64,000 nt of DNA from Enterococcus italicus DSM 15952 (GTDB lineage Bacteria; Bacillota; Bacilli; Lactobacillales; Enterococcaceae). The notes beneath the pieces are model-generated. The model worked only from the letters and a program-made list of their open reading frames with translations. It was not told where the DNA came from and did no database searches. The translations under genes and the position numbers were made by a program. This document shows positions 1 to 9,754 of this stretch, piece by piece; the first letter of the stretch is position 1; each line of letters begins with the position of its first letter. Where the stretch lies: assembly GCF_000185365.1 (NCBI RefSeq), contig NZ_GL622241.1, positions 1,131,273-1,195,272 of the forward strand, given 5' to 3'.

Positions 1-108
1 ATATTACAAATTCATTAAATTTCTTGAAATTTTTCTGATTGAATTGCACTTGTCATTTTGTTATGGCAGAATCTTTACTGTGCGAGATAAAATGAATTGA
101 GGTGCAAA

Positions 109-1242
109 ATGCAAATCTTTCGAAAAATTTTGGTAGGTGTATTTGCTATCGGTATAGTGATTGTGACTGCAGGAACAGTATATGCTGCTCACTTATTTCA
201 GACAACCTCAGATACTTTTGATGAAATTACATCAGGCCGTATGTCTGATATGCGAAGTGAGGATGTCAGCATTGCTGATAGTGAACCATTTTCTATTTTG
301 CTCATGGGTATTGATACTGGAGCATTAGGTAGGACAGAGCAAGGTCGTTCCGACAGTATGATGGTTGTTACTGTGAATCCAACAACCAAGCAATCAACTA
401 TAGTGAGCCTAGATCGTGATATTTTAACAAACATGGTTGGCTATGAACCAAATGGTACTGCCTATTTTGACAAGTTAAATCACGCCTATGCCTTTGGAAG
501 TGTAGATATGGCGATGGATACAATAGAAACTCTGCTTGACATACCATTAGATCATTATGTTTCCATAAATATGGAGGGGTTAAGTGATTTAATAGATGCT
601 GTAGGTGGTATAGAGGTTGATAATAAAATAGACTTTTCATTAGACGGCGTTCATGTGCCAATCGGTAAACAAACATTGAACGGTGAGACTGGGCTTGCCT
701 ATGCGCGTATGCGACATGAAGATCCTGATGGAGACATTGGTCGTCAAAAGAGGCAGCGCGAAGTTGTTGAGAAAATTTTGCGAAAAGTTCTTAGTATGGA
801 TAGTGTAACAAATTACCAAAAAATACTAAAAGCGGTTAAGAGTAATGTACTCACAGATTTATCATTTAATGAAATGTTGACGATAGGAAAAAATTATACT
901 GCTGCATTTGATTCTGTAAAGAGTTATCAGCTGCAGGGTGAAAGTCAAACAATTAATGATGTTTACTATCAAATACTTGGTGTTAATGAATTGCTTTCAA
1001 TTCAAAACACATTGAAAAAGCAATTGAATTTGACTGAAAGTGCGAAGCTAGTCATCAATCAAGATTTTTACTATTCTACGAACGGACTTTTAGGCGATCA
1101 GTTCTACGATGATACTGATTATACTAGTGCCTCGGAATACCCGTATGAATTTGGAGATAAGTCTTCTAACAACTCAACGACAGCAACCTCTGATTCAACA
1201 TCGCAAGATTCTGAAGAAGTAGTAGATAATACGAATCAATAA
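109..1242 (+). CDS. LCP (LytR-CpsA-Psr) family cell-wall polymer ligase/attenuator
   Basis: Membrane-anchored LytR-CpsA-Psr protein of 377 aa. The family transfers undecaprenyl-linked anionic polymers to peptidoglycan on the outer face of the membrane. Seen: a short basic N-terminus, one membrane helix (about residues 5-28), then the LCP core with GIDTGALGR near residue 67, GRSDSMMVV near 79 and SLDRD near 100, which carry the conserved Arg/Asp residues. The C-terminus is Ser/Thr/Asp-rich and probably disordered. ATG at 109 is chosen over an upstream TTG at 97 because GAGGTG at 98-103 sits five bases before it. A strong terminator follows, so the gene ends its transcription unit. The exact polymer substrate cannot be read from sequence. 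Confidence 0.9.
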   Translation: MQIFRKILVGVFAIGIVIVTAGTVYAAHLFQTTSDTFDEITSGRMSDMRSEDVSIADSEPFSILLMGIDTGALGRTEQGRSDSMMVVTVNPTTKQSTIVSLDRDILTNMVGYEPNGTAYFDKLNHAYAFGSVDMAMDTIETLLDIPLDHYVSINMEGLSDLIDAVGGIEVDNKIDFSLDGVHVPIGKQTLNGETGLAYARMRHEDPDGDIGRQKRQREVVEKILRKVLSMDSVTNYQKILKAVKSNVLTDLSFNEMLTIGKNYTAAFDSVKSYQLQGESQTINDVYYQILGVNELLSIQNTLKKQLNLTESAKLVINQDFYYSTNGLLGDQFYDDTDYTSASEYPYEFGDKSSNNSTTATSDSTSQDSEEVVDNTNQ

Positions 1243-1244
1243 TA

Positions 1245-1276
1245 AAAAAGTGCTTGAATTCGTTCAAGCACTTTTT
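1245..1276 (+). terminator. Rho-independent terminator after the LCP gene
   Basis: A 14-bp perfect stem (1245-1258 with 1263-1276) closes on a TTCG loop. The A-run on the left and T-run on the right allow bidirectional use. Confidence 0.9.
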
Positions 1277-1466
1277 ACTTTTCCACATAAAAATTTGCTA
1301 AAAAAATGTTTCACAGTGGAGTGCAGATTTTTTACGAAAAAATCAATGTTTATGCTATTTTCTAAACAGGTGGAGCGTAAGGTCTATTTTCTCGTGAAAC
1401 ATATACAAGAAAATTCTATGAAGATTTCTTAAAAAATGCTATTTTCCCTCCATATTCTTTTTTTTC

Positions 1467-1475
1467 TGCTAAAAT
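1467..1475 (+). promoter_or_regulatory. Extended -10 promoter element for pbp2B
   Basis: TGCTAAAAT is an extended -10 (TGn plus TAAAAT) placed 34 bases before the pbp2B start. No good -35 is visible. A strong ribosome binding site, AAGGAAGGA, lies at 1492-1500. Confidence 0.45.
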
Positions 1476-1508
1476 GAAAAATGACGAAAGTAAGGAAGGA
1501 ATTATCGA

Positions 1509-3650
1509 ATGAAAAAGGGCAAGAAAAAACAACAGTCATCTTCAATGAAAGAAAAATTACTCCAGGCAAAAAACGGACCATTGATACGAAAAGGTCATAT
1601 TCCATTTCGCTTAAATTTCTTGTTTCTTGTTATTTTTTTGTTATTTGTAATTTTAATCATTAGATTAGGTAATCTCCAAATCGTAAACAGTGAGAAGTGG
1701 TCAGAAGAAATTACATCTGGGACTGTAACGACGATTAAACAAAGTACGCCACGGGGGTCCATTTATGATGCAAAAGGGAACTTATTAGTGGGAAATCAAG
1801 CCAATGCGGCGATTACATTTACGAGAACATCGTCTATGGGTGCTGAAGATTTATTAGCTATCGCAACAAAATTGAATAAATATATTGATGTTACGGTTGA
1901 TGATAGTTTAACTGAGCGTGATTTAAAAGATTTTTATTTGGCTCATACGAAAAATCTTGAAGCAGCACAAAAAAAATTAAGTGCCAAAGAGCAATTATTA
2001 TCTAGTAGTGAACAGTACAGTAAAATGATTGAAAATGTATCTGAAGATCAGTTGAATTTTAGTGAGGAGCAATTAAAAATTGCATCTATCTTTACGCGCT
2101 TAAATGCAGGACAAAACTTGAAAACAACTTTTATTAAAAACGAAAATGTGACTGATGAAGAATTAGCAACAGTTGCAGAGCATGCCTCAGAACTTGCAGG
2201 CGTCTCGACGGGTACAGACTGGTCACGTCAAGTAAACACGACTAGTGACGCGCTGAAGAGTATTATTGGAACAGTTTCTACTTCTAAACAAGGATTACCC
2301 GCGGAAGAGGCTGAAGAATATCTGAAGAAAGGCTACTTTAGCAATGATCGTGTTGGAACTAGTTATTTAGAAAAACAATATGAATCGCAATTGCAAGGGA
2401 CAAAATCTGAATACAAAGTAACGATGAATAACAAAGGGACAATCGAGAGTACCAAAGAAGTATCTGCCGGAAGTAAAGGCAGCAATTTAAAATTGACGAT
2501 TGATTCAGCATTCCAAGAAAAATTGGATTCAATTGTTAAAACTAACTACCAACAATTAATTAATTCAGGAGCTGCACAATACTCAGATGGAATATACGCG
2601 GTAGCTATGAATCCTAAAACGGGTTCGATTTTAGGTATATCTGGGTACTACCATCAGGCTAACTCGAAAGAAATTCAACAAAATGCTATTGGCGTATTTC
2701 AGGCTGCGGTGGTACCTGGTTCGGCTATTAAGGCAGCGACAATCACGACAGGATGGGACAATAAGGTGATTAGTGGAAATCAAGTGATTTTAGATCAGCC
2801 CATCTATTTACAAGGTTCAGCTGCAAAAGCCTCAATTTTTAACCCGACAGGATCTAATAACCGATACATTAATGCCGCTAAAGCTTTAGAAATTTCTTCA
2901 AACTCATACATGATTCAGATTGCATTGAAATTAATGGGTATCAACTATCAAGGCGGCTATATCAGTATTCCAGCAATTAGTGATCAAACAAAAGCGTATG
3001 AAGAACTACGAGCTGGTTTTGCTCAATATGGTTTGGGTGTGAAGACAGGAGTTGATATTCCGAATGAGCAGACTGGTGAAAGTCCAGCCGTATCAACCTT
3101 ATCAGAATCAAATGGCGATGGCGCAAAAGTCCTCGATTTAGCGTTTGGTCAGTTCGATACGTATACACCTTTGCAAATGGTACAATATATTTCTGCTATT
3201 GCTAATGGTGGTGAGCGAGTAGAGCCTCATTTTGTAGAAGGAGTCTACAATAATGACGAAAATGGGAATTTAGGTACATTAAAAGAAAGCATCGCAACCA
3301 AAGTGTTAAACAAAATTGATATTACTTCTGATGAATTGCAAATATTAAAAGATGGATTATATGATGTCGTTCACGGGACAGATGCATATACGACAGCGAG
3401 ACCTTTAGCAAGTAGCAAAATGACCGTATCGGCTAAGACTGGTACTGCCGAAACAAGTATTACGACTGAATCGGGTCAACTAGTCGAGCTAAATAATCAC
3501 AATGCAGTTGTATACGGACCTACGGATGATCCAGAGATTGCCATCGCAGTAATGGTACCAAAAATCAAACAAACAGATACCACTTATCCCAACTTAGTCA
3601 TTTCTAAGCAGATTATGGATGCCTATTACGATATGTATATGGCAAAATGA
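1509..3650 (+). CDS. pbp2B: Class B penicillin-binding protein, PBP2B type (division transpeptidase)
   Basis: Monofunctional D,D-transpeptidase of 713 aa that cross-links septal or peripheral peptidoglycan outside the membrane. Seen: a basic cytoplasmic tail, one membrane helix (about 34-52), a dimerisation/pedestal region beginning PRGSIYD at 81, and a long coiled insertion (about 140-190). The transpeptidase domain has SAIK at 405-408 (SxxK nucleophile), SSN at 463-465 (SxN) and KTG at 643-645. No MecA_N-type domain is seen, so it is not the low-affinity PBP5 type. AAGGAAGGA at 1492-1500 fixes the ATG. It is a single-gene unit between two terminators. The family is clear; PBP2B rather than another class-B paralogue is inferred from the overall organisation. 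Confidence 0.88.
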   Translation: MKKGKKKQQSSSMKEKLLQAKNGPLIRKGHIPFRLNFLFLVIFLLFVILIIRLGNLQIVNSEKWSEEITSGTVTTIKQSTPRGSIYDAKGNLLVGNQANAAITFTRTSSMGAEDLLAIATKLNKYIDVTVDDSLTERDLKDFYLAHTKNLEAAQKKLSAKEQLLSSSEQYSKMIENVSEDQLNFSEEQLKIASIFTRLNAGQNLKTTFIKNENVTDEELATVAEHASELAGVSTGTDWSRQVNTTSDALKSIIGTVSTSKQGLPAEEAEEYLKKGYFSNDRVGTSYLEKQYESQLQGTKSEYKVTMNNKGTIESTKEVSAGSKGSNLKLTIDSAFQEKLDSIVKTNYQQLINSGAAQYSDGIYAVAMNPKTGSILGISGYYHQANSKEIQQNAIGVFQAAVVPGSAIKAATITTGWDNKVISGNQVILDQPIYLQGSAAKASIFNPTGSNNRYINAAKALEISSNSYMIQIALKLMGINYQGGYISIPAISDQTKAYEELRAGFAQYGLGVKTGVDIPNEQTGESPAVSTLSESNGDGAKVLDLAFGQFDTYTPLQMVQYISAIANGGERVEPHFVEGVYNNDENGNLGTLKESIATKVLNKIDITSDELQILKDGLYDVVHGTDAYTTARPLASSKMTVSAKTGTAETSITTESGQLVELNNHNAVVYGPTDDPEIAIAVMVPKIKQTDTTYPNLVISKQIMDAYYDMYMAK

Positions 3651-3656
3651 TTTTCT

Positions 3657-3718
3657 AAGCCACTGATAATTGACCAGATTCAAGTAATTTGGTATATATA
3701 AATCAGTGGCTTTTTTTT
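3657..3718 (+). terminator. Terminator after pbp2B
   Basis: Arms AAGCCACTGAT (3657-3667) and ATCAGTGGCTT (3702-3712) are complementary across a 34-base loop and are followed by a T-run. Confidence 0.75.
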
Positions 3719-3719
3719 G

Positions 3720-3747
3720 TTGCTTTTTTTCTTAATTAGGGTATACT
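3720..3747 (+). promoter_or_regulatory. Promoter for the small protein-antiporter operon
   Basis: TTGCTT (3720-3725), a 16-base spacer and TATACT (3742-3747) lie just after the pbp2B terminator and about 50 bases before the next start codon. Confidence 0.5.
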
Positions 3748-3795
3748 TTTGTATTTGTGAGAACTTGAATTGTGTTTATAAGGAGTAAACGAAAA

Positions 3796-4089
3796 ATGAC
3801 AACAGAATTCGAATTGAAGCTAAAAATGCTTCATGAGCAATATGGTAATTTGACTTTAGAAGAACGTAAAGCGATGAAGGAGTGTTTGAAAAAACGTTAT
3901 CCTCTAACTTTTAGAAAAACGGAAAATCTAAAGCATGATATATTACGTTTGGAAACCAAACGTTGCCAACTTGAATTAGATCCTACTCATTATCAAGAGT
4001 TAGCTGAAGTTGAGAAAAGAGTATTAGAAAAGAAAGAGGCCTTCTTCAAATTATTAAATGAAGTGAAACAAAAAGAGAGTAGGAGATGA
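3796..4089 (+). CDS. Small charged coiled-coil protein of unknown function
   Basis: Encodes 97 aa. I do not recognise the family. It is highly charged, Lys/Glu/Leu-rich and predicted mostly helical, with a likely coiled coil over residues 45-95 and no signal peptide or membrane segment. The ATG at 3796 has AAGGAG ten bases upstream; an in-frame GTG further upstream (3772) would lie before that site and is not used. The stop is four bases before the antiporter start and the antiporter's AGGAG (4081-4085) lies inside this gene, so the two are probably translationally coupled. A role tied to the antiporter is inference from position only. Confidence 0.7.
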   Translation: MTTEFELKLKMLHEQYGNLTLEERKAMKECLKKRYPLTFRKTENLKHDILRLETKRCQLELDPTHYQELAEVEKRVLEKKEAFFKLLNEVKQKESRR

Positions 4090-4093
4090 TGCA

Positions 4094-6118
4094 ATGGAAA
4101 TCATTGAGCTATTGGTCATTATTGCCATAGCCATTACTTTCTCAAATGTATTTAGTAAAGTGGTACCGACCATTCCCATCTTTATTGCCCAAATTATTTT
4201 GGGTGTCTTGTTAGGTATGACAAAATTTGCAGAACTTATTTCATTCCAGCCAGAAATTTTTTTAATTATGATTATCGCACCGCTGCTCTTTCGTGAAGGG
4301 GAAGCGGCGGATGTACCAGAAATTCTTAAAAACTTCTCAATGATTCTATTTTTAGCATTTGGCTTAGTGATTGCTACACTGGTCGGTGTTGGGTTGACCT
4401 TAAAGACCTTGATTCCATCCATTCCACTTGCTGCTTGTTTTGCTTTTGGAGCGGCGTTGGGGCCGACAGATGCAGTCGCTGTAGGGTCACTGGCTAAGCG
4501 GCTTAAAATTCCGCCACGAGTCCTTCATATCTTAGAGGGTGAAGGGTTACTAAATGATGCTTCTGGTGTAACAGCCTTCCAGTTTGCCGTTGCGGCACTG
4601 GTTACTGGCTCGTTTTCGTTGTTTCATGCATCGGTCAGTTTAGTCATCTCTAGTCTTGGGGGTGCGCTGGCAGGTTTTGTGGTCGTCTGGGTGAAGAAAA
4701 AAGTGATTCGTATGATTGAGCGTGCCTCGGCCCAGGATGTTATCGTCTATCTTTTAATTGAATTATTGTTGCCTTTTGTGGCCTATCTATTAGCCGAAGT
4801 ATTCCACTGTTCAGGAATTATTGCTGCGGTGGTAGCAGGTATCTTGCAATCGATGGGTTATCGAAAAATCACTTTATTTGATGCAGAATTAGCAAATGTT
4901 TCTGAGAGTACATGGAAGACGATTAGTTTTACGTTGAATTCCCTGGTATTTCTATTTTTAGGAATTGAACTTTCAGTGGTATTTTCGCCGATCTGGCTGA
5001 GTCAAGAGTATGCAAATATGCACTTGATTTTTACCATTCTATGTATCGCAATCATTTTATTTGTTATTCGTTTAGTCGGTATTTCATTCTTCTTTGGTGT
5101 ATCAAAAGGATTTAAGAAATTGCCAACTGCGTTTAAAGAAATTTTGATCTTAACGTTCGGTGGGGTCAAAGGGACCGTCAGTTTAGCTGCGATTTTTATT
5201 TTACCAGTGACGGTTAACGGTGTGGAGTTTAGTCAGCGCCCATTGTTGTTATTTTTGACAGCTTGTGTCATTATGGTGAGTTTGCTTGGTGGGATGATTG
5301 CCTTACCTTTCTTATCTGAGGGGGAAGCAGAGAAGCCCATTGACCGCACTGAGGTGGCCATTCTTAATGAAGTAATCGAAAATCTATATTTGGATATTGA
5401 GACGCAATCCATGTCTGAACAAGAGGAGATAGCCATTGAGGCTGTCATTGATCATTATCACTCACGAGTGTGGGAATTGTATACAGAGTCAATGACTGAG
5501 TCCGAGCAACAAGAAGTTCAAGAGATTCAATCACTAATTCTATCAATCGAGCAAGACGGCTTAGATGAGGCGTATCGTAAAGGTGAAATTTCGATGAATG
5601 GGTATCGTCTGTATACACGCTTTTTAAAGCGTTATGAAACATCGATTCGTCGGCAAATTTTTTCGTTCATTAGCTTTTGGTTACTTTTTTGGCGAAGAAT
5701 GTTAAGAATTACGATGCATCCTAAGCGCTTTTGGCAAAGTACGCGCCAAGATAGTCGTGTGACGATTATCCGTCGAGATATACATGATGTACAAAAGGTC
5801 TTTTTGCAAAATAATATTTTGGTTCAGCAAAGTTTGAAAACTTTGGAGGATTTATATGATCCGACGATCGTGCAATATTTTTCTCGTAGACGAGAAGATA
5901 TGAAAAAGCAAATTCATCACGTTGACTTGCCATTTTCATTTATGGTTCAGCAAGAGCCAGCTTATGCGAAAAAAATTTTACGAGGGTATTACCTAGAGCG
6001 TAAAATTATTGAGGAATACGAAGTTGCAGATCGGGTATCGATGTTTGCGGCCAATGAATACCGTCAAAAAGTGAATCTATTAGAATCATATGCGTTAAGA
6101 CAGTTACAAGATGTGTAA
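4094..6118 (+). CDS. CPA1-family Na+/H+ antiporter
   Basis: Integral-membrane monovalent cation/proton antiporter of 674 aa, expected to extrude Na+ (or K+) in exchange for H+. Seen: about 12 hydrophobic segments in the first 420 residues. GPTDAVAVGSL (about residues 125-135) and EGEGLLNDASGV (about 150-160) are the conserved CPA1 motifs around the transport Asp residues. A long hydrophilic, probably cytosolic C-terminal region follows (about 430-674) with many charged helices and possible regulatory function. The usual NhaP/NHE membrane core is present and complete. The gene is in an operon with the small upstream protein. Ion specificity cannot be decided from sequence. Confidence 0.9.
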   Translation: MEIIELLVIIAIAITFSNVFSKVVPTIPIFIAQIILGVLLGMTKFAELISFQPEIFLIMIIAPLLFREGEAADVPEILKNFSMILFLAFGLVIATLVGVGLTLKTLIPSIPLAACFAFGAALGPTDAVAVGSLAKRLKIPPRVLHILEGEGLLNDASGVTAFQFAVAALVTGSFSLFHASVSLVISSLGGALAGFVVVWVKKKVIRMIERASAQDVIVYLLIELLLPFVAYLLAEVFHCSGIIAAVVAGILQSMGYRKITLFDAELANVSESTWKTISFTLNSLVFLFLGIELSVVFSPIWLSQEYANMHLIFTILCIAIILFVIRLVGISFFFGVSKGFKKLPTAFKEILILTFGGVKGTVSLAAIFILPVTVNGVEFSQRPLLLFLTACVIMVSLLGGMIALPFLSEGEAEKPIDRTEVAILNEVIENLYLDIETQSMSEQEEIAIEAVIDHYHSRVWELYTESMTESEQQEVQEIQSLILSIEQDGLDEAYRKGEISMNGYRLYTRFLKRYETSIRRQIFSFISFWLLFWRRMLRITMHPKRFWQSTRQDSRVTIIRRDIHDVQKVFLQNNILVQQSLKTLEDLYDPTIVQYFSRRREDMKKQIHHVDLPFSFMVQQEPAYAKKILRGYYLERKIIEEYEVADRVSMFAANEYRQKVNLLESYALRQLQDV

Positions 6119-6160
6119 AAAAATCGTTCGCTCTCTTTTGATAGTGAAACGATTTTTTTT
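6117..6160 (+). terminator. Terminator after the antiporter gene
   Basis: The A-run plus ATCGTT on the left pairs with AACGAT plus a T-run on the right, with an imperfect inner stem. It overlaps the stop codon of the antiporter. Confidence 0.75.
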
Positions 6161-6163
6161 GTG

Positions 6164-6172
6164 TGTTAAAAT
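6164..6172 (+). promoter_or_regulatory. Extended -10 for the ABC-F gene
   Basis: TGTTAAAAT (TGn plus TAAAAT) lies between the terminator and the TTG start. No -35 is recognisable. Confidence 0.35.
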
Positions 6173-6195
6173 AGCCAAGATAGGGAGGGAACTCT

Positions 6196-8079
6196 TTGAA
6201 GGAATTAAAAGTGAGTAATTTAAACAAAACATTTGGCGAAAAGACTCTTTTTCAAGACTTATCGTTTTTGATTCATGAAAAGGATCGCGTGGGTTTGATA
6301 GGTGTCAATGGAACAGGGAAGTCCAGCTTGCTACGTATATTGGCAGGAATCGATGCGGGTGATGGCGATCAACAGACCATTTTTGCAGCAAAAGATTATC
6401 GCATTGGCTTTTTGGCGCAGGAGACAGTCATTGATCCGTCGTTGACTGTACTGGATGCAGTGTTTCATGGGGAAAGTGAATTGGTGCAGACGGTCCGTGC
6501 GTACGAACAAGCATTGCTGGCTTTAAGTGAAGAAGGCGAAAGTCCGACGATCCAGGCCAATTATGCTCGGGCGGAACAAGTCATGAATGAAAAAGATGCG
6601 TGGCTTGCCGATACGAATGCCAAGAGTATTTTGCATCAGCTAGGCTTACATGACCTACAACAACGCGTGTCTGAATTATCTGGTGGTCAAAAGAAACGGC
6701 TTGGGCTCGCACAAGTATTAATCGATGAGCCGGACTTATTGCTATTAGATGAACCGACTAACCATCTGGACTATGAAGCCATCACGTGGTTGGAAAGTTA
6801 TTTGGCACAATACAAGGGAGCTTTGATGATGGTGACCCATGATCGCTATTTTCTTGATCGAGTCGCCAATCGGATGTTTGAACTTAGTAATGGTGCGTTG
6901 ACGGAGTATATAGGAAATTATGAAGCCTATGTTGCACAACGAGCCGAGCGTGATCGGGTGGCTCAAGAGCAAGAGACCAAGCGTGTTCAGCTTTATAAGC
7001 AAGAACTCGCTTGGATGAGAGCGGGTGCGAAGGCGCGCTCAACTAAGCAACAAGCACGCATTCAGCGTTTTGAGAATCTAGAGGAGAATCTGCATCAAGT
7101 TCAGTCGAAGGAGTCGATCGCGATTGATCTTGAAACCAAACGATTAGGGAAAAAGGTTATAGAATTAAAAGATGTCGACTTCTCTTATGAAAACAAAGCT
7201 ATTTTACATGATTTTTCACTCCTTATAAAATCGAAAGAGCGGCTAGGTATTACTGGGGAAAATGGTGCAGGTAAGTCGACATTGCTTGCCATTATGAGTG
7301 GCGCTATTGAACCGCAAAGTGGTGTCGTGTCGATTGGTGAGACTGTCCGACTAGCTTATTATCAACAACAAGGTGGCGAGATGGATCCTGATAAACGGAT
7401 GATTGCCTATTTACAAGAAGTGGCCGAACAAGTACGTCGGACGGATGGCACGTCAATTAGTGTGACCGAAATTTTGGAACAATTTCTGTTTCCGCGATAC
7501 ATGCACGGTACGAAAATTGGCAAGTTATCTGGTGGTGAACGACGACGGCTGTATCTCTTGCGTCTATTAATTGAGCAACCAAACGTTCTTTTACTTGATG
7601 AGCCGACCAATGACTTAGACATAGATACATTGACGGTGCTTGAAGATTACTTAGCTACCTTTGCTGGGGCGGTCATTACAGTTTCTCATGATCGATACTT
7701 TCTTGATAAAGTAGCCGAAAAGCTGTTGATTTTTAATGGACAAGCAATGATTGATACGTATTATGGCTCAATCAGAGAATATATCGAAAAGCAAAAAAGT
7801 GACGCTGCAGTAGTACAAGCGACAAAAACAGTCAAAGCAGTAGCGGAACCAATAACGAAAGAAAAGAAAAAGTTAACGTATCTGGAACAAAAAGAGTGGC
7901 AGACCATCGAAGAAGATATTGCTACGCTAGAAGAGACCATTGAGCAATTAAAAGAAGAGATGTTGCATCAAGGATCAGATTTTACTAAGCTACAAACGAT
8001 TCAAACGACAATTGATCAATCTTCAGAGCAGCTGGAAGAAAAATACGCTCGTTGGGAATATTTAAGTGAGTTTAGTTAA
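6196..8079 (+). CDS. ABC-F family ATPase (Uup/YfmR-like)
   Basis: Soluble tandem-ATPase protein of 627 aa without membrane segments. ABC-F proteins act on the ribosome, relieving stalls or conferring antibiotic protection. Seen: NBD1 with GVNGTGKSS (about 36-44), LSGGQKKR and [12 protein letters not shown]; a charged interdomain linker (about 240-300); NBD2 with GENGAGKST (about 355), LSGGERRR and [12 protein letters not shown]; and a C-terminal charged helical hairpin (about 555-627) typical of the Uup subgroup. The start is TTG, supported by AGGGAGGGA at 6182-6190; no nearer ATG fits. The housekeeping Uup/YfmR role is favoured over a resistance role because of this C-terminal hairpin and the housekeeping context. 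Confidence 0.88.
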   Translation: MKELKVSNLNKTFGEKTLFQDLSFLIHEKDRVGLIGVNGTGKSSLLRILAGIDAGDGDQQTIFAAKDYRIGFLAQETVIDPSLTVLDAVFHGESELVQTVRAYEQALLALSEEGESPTIQANYARAEQVMNEKDAWLADTNAKSILHQLGLHDLQQRVSELSGGQKKRLGLAQVLIDEPDLLLLDEPTNHLDYEAITWLESYLAQYKGALMMVTHDRYFLDRVANRMFELSNGALTEYIGNYEAYVAQRAERDRVAQEQETKRVQLYKQELAWMRAGAKARSTKQQARIQRFENLEENLHQVQSKESIAIDLETKRLGKKVIELKDVDFSYENKAILHDFSLLIKSKERLGITGENGAGKSTLLAIMSGAIEPQSGVVSIGETVRLAYYQQQGGEMDPDKRMIAYLQEVAEQVRRTDGTSISVTEILEQFLFPRYMHGTKIGKLSGGERRRLYLLRLLIEQPNVLLLDEPTNDLDIDTLTVLEDYLATFAGAVITVSHDRYFLDKVAEKLLIFNGQAMIDTYYGSIREYIEKQKSDAAVVQATKTVKAVAEPITKEKKKLTYLEQKEWQTIEEDIATLEETIEQLKEEMLHQGSDFTKLQTIQTTIDQSSEQLEEKYARWEYLSEFS

Positions 8080-8096
8080 CTAAAAAGGAGACCAAT

Positions 8097-9044
8097 ATGG
8101 AACAAGCATACTTAGACTTAGGTCGTAAAATTTTAACCGAGGGAAACAGCAAATCAGATCGAACTGGTACTGGTACAAAAAGTATTTTCGGTCATCAGAT
8201 GCGTTTTGATTTGTCAGAAGGTTTTCCTCTATTGACAACGAAGCGAGTGCCATTTGGTTTAATCAAAAGTGAATTGCTCTGGTTTATTAAAGGGGATACC
8301 AATATCCGCTACCTATTGCAGCATAATAACCATATTTGGGACGAATGGGCATTTGAAAAATATGTAGCGAGTGATTCTTATCATGGACCTGATATGACGA
8401 ATTTTGGCCGAAGAAGCTTAGAGGACGATGCCTTCAACGAAGTGTACCAAAACGAATTGGCTCAGTTTTGTGAGCGAATTGTTAACGATGAGCGATTTGC
8501 TGATGAATTTGGAGATTTGGGGCATATCTATGGGTATCAGTGGCGCCATTGGGACACAGCGCAAGGTGGCTTTATTGATCAATTGCAAGATGTGATTCAC
8601 CAAATTAAGCATACACCAGACTCTAGACGCATGATTGTATCTGCTTGGAATCCAGAAGATGTCCCAAGTATGGCTCTGCCACCCTGTCACACGATGTTTC
8701 AATTTTATGTTCATGAGGGGAAATTGAGTTGTCAGTTGTATCAACGTAGCGCAGATGTCTTTTTGGGCGTGCCATTTAATATTGCTAGCTACGCATTGTT
8801 GACGCATCTTATTGCCCATGAGACAAACTTACAAGTGGGCGAATTCGTCCATACACTGGGTGATGCTCATCTGTATATGAATCACTTTGACCAAATGACA
8901 GAGCAGCTGACTCGTTCAGTCAGACCAGCACCGAAGTTAGTATTAAACCCAGAGAAGCAATCAATTTTTGATTTTGATGTTGCGGATATTACACTTGAGG
9001 GATATGACCCACATCCGACAATTAAAGCACCGATTGCAGTATAG
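8097..9044 (+). CDS. thyA: Thymidylate synthase
   Basis: Cytosolic enzyme converting dUMP and methylene-tetrahydrofolate to dTMP and dihydrofolate. The 315 aa make it the long form, with an insertion after about residue 85 as in lactobacilli, compared with about 264 aa in E. coli. Seen: [10 protein letters not shown] near the N-terminus, the catalytic Cys in [12 protein letters not shown] (about 199), and [26 protein letters not shown] lies upstream of the ATG. folA follows after 15 bases, which fits: the dihydrofolate made here is the substrate of FolA. Confidence 0.97.
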   Translation: MEQAYLDLGRKILTEGNSKSDRTGTGTKSIFGHQMRFDLSEGFPLLTTKRVPFGLIKSELLWFIKGDTNIRYLLQHNNHIWDEWAFEKYVASDSYHGPDMTNFGRRSLEDDAFNEVYQNELAQFCERIVNDERFADEFGDLGHIYGYQWRHWDTAQGGFIDQLQDVIHQIKHTPDSRRMIVSAWNPEDVPSMALPPCHTMFQFYVHEGKLSCQLYQRSADVFLGVPFNIASYALLTHLIAHETNLQVGEFVHTLGDAHLYMNHFDQMTEQLTRSVRPAPKLVLNPEKQSIFDFDVADITLEGYDPHPTIKAPIAV

Positions 9045-9059
9045 AAAAGGAGTATTGTC

Positions 9060-9560
9060 ATGTTAGTAGCTTTATGGGCACAAGATGCAGATGGCTTGAT
9101 TGGTAACCAAGGCACGTTACCGTGGCACTTGCCAAATGATTTGAAATTTTTTAAAGAACAAACAATGAATCACACGATTGTCATGGGGAGAAAAACTTTT
9201 GAAGGAATGGATGGCAAAGTCTTGCCAAAACGAACATCGATCGTCTTGACAAGTGACAAGGCCTACCAAGCCCCGGATGGCGTCATCGTGATGCATACTC
9301 GCCAAGAGGTATTGGATTATGTAGCAAAAACGAACGAGCCAGTCTTTTTAATCGGCGGATCTGGTGTATTTGAAAGCTTGTTAAGTGAGTGTACGGATCT
9401 CTATCGAACATGGATTGACCATCGTTTCTCTGGCGATGTCTATTTTCCGGAGCATGCGATTGATTGGAATGACTGGACACGGACGAAAGTCATTGAAGGA
9501 AAAGTAGACGAAGCGAATCCCTATCCGCACCGTTTTGAATTTTATCAACGAACTAAATAA
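9060..9560 (+). CDS. folA: Dihydrofolate reductase
   Basis: NADPH-dependent reduction of dihydrofolate to tetrahydrofolate; the trimethoprim target. 166 aa, the normal length of chromosomal DHFR. Seen: the Met20-loop equivalent DGLIGNQGTLPWHLPNDLKFF region with its active-site Asp (residues about 10-31), VMGRKTFEGM (about 41-50) and IGGSGVF (about 97-103). AAAGGAG precedes the ATG. It is co-transcribed with thyA and ended by the long hairpin at 9611-9668. Nothing marks it as an acquired resistance allele. Confidence 0.96.
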   Translation: MLVALWAQDADGLIGNQGTLPWHLPNDLKFFKEQTMNHTIVMGRKTFEGMDGKVLPKRTSIVLTSDKAYQAPDGVIVMHTRQEVLDYVAKTNEPVFLIGGSGVFESLLSECTDLYRTWIDHRFSGDVYFPEHAIDWNDWTRTKVIEGKVDEANPYPHRFEFYQRTK

Positions 9561-9585
9561 AAAAGCGGATGTGAGAATTCAAAGA

Positions 9586-9605
9586 GGCTGAGAAAATTTT
9601 TCAGC
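9586..9605 (+). other. Short hairpin preceding repeat copy 1
   Basis: GCTGAGAAA pairs with TTTTTCAGC (with one G-T). It sits immediately 5' of the large hairpin at 9611, giving a two-hairpin 3' untranslated region for folA. Confidence 0.5.
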
Positions 9606-9610
9606 TTTAA

Positions 9611-9668
9611 AAAAAGACCCTCACATTCAGAAGTTATTTCTCAAACTTTTGGATGTGAGGGTCTTTTT
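9611..9668. repeat. Dispersed hairpin repeat, copy 1 (acts as folA terminator)
   Basis: Outer arms of 16 bp are perfectly complementary (9611-9626 with 9653-9668). The inner core TCAGAAGTT / AACTTTTGG continues the stem to about 25 bp with G-T pairs and an eight-base loop. A/T runs at the two ends suit termination in both directions, between folA (+) and the hemolysin-III gene (-). The core recurs at 45.37 and 56.80 kb while the outer arms do not. Confidence 0.85.
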
Positions 9669-9754
9669 GGTGTAGTGGATCAATTAATCGCGCTGCTTTT
9701 AGTCAAGCTTAACAGAAAAAAATATAAAGAAACGGAATGCTCTCAGCTTTTGAA

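Noticed and set aside
1250-1432. 60-codon frame after the LCP gene
   Set aside because: It begins inside a perfect terminator hairpin, has no ribosome binding site and runs through the pbp2B upstream region.
9060-9560. Acquired trimethoprim-resistance dfr gene
   Set aside because: It is paired with thyA in a housekeeping context, with no mobile-element signatures around it.
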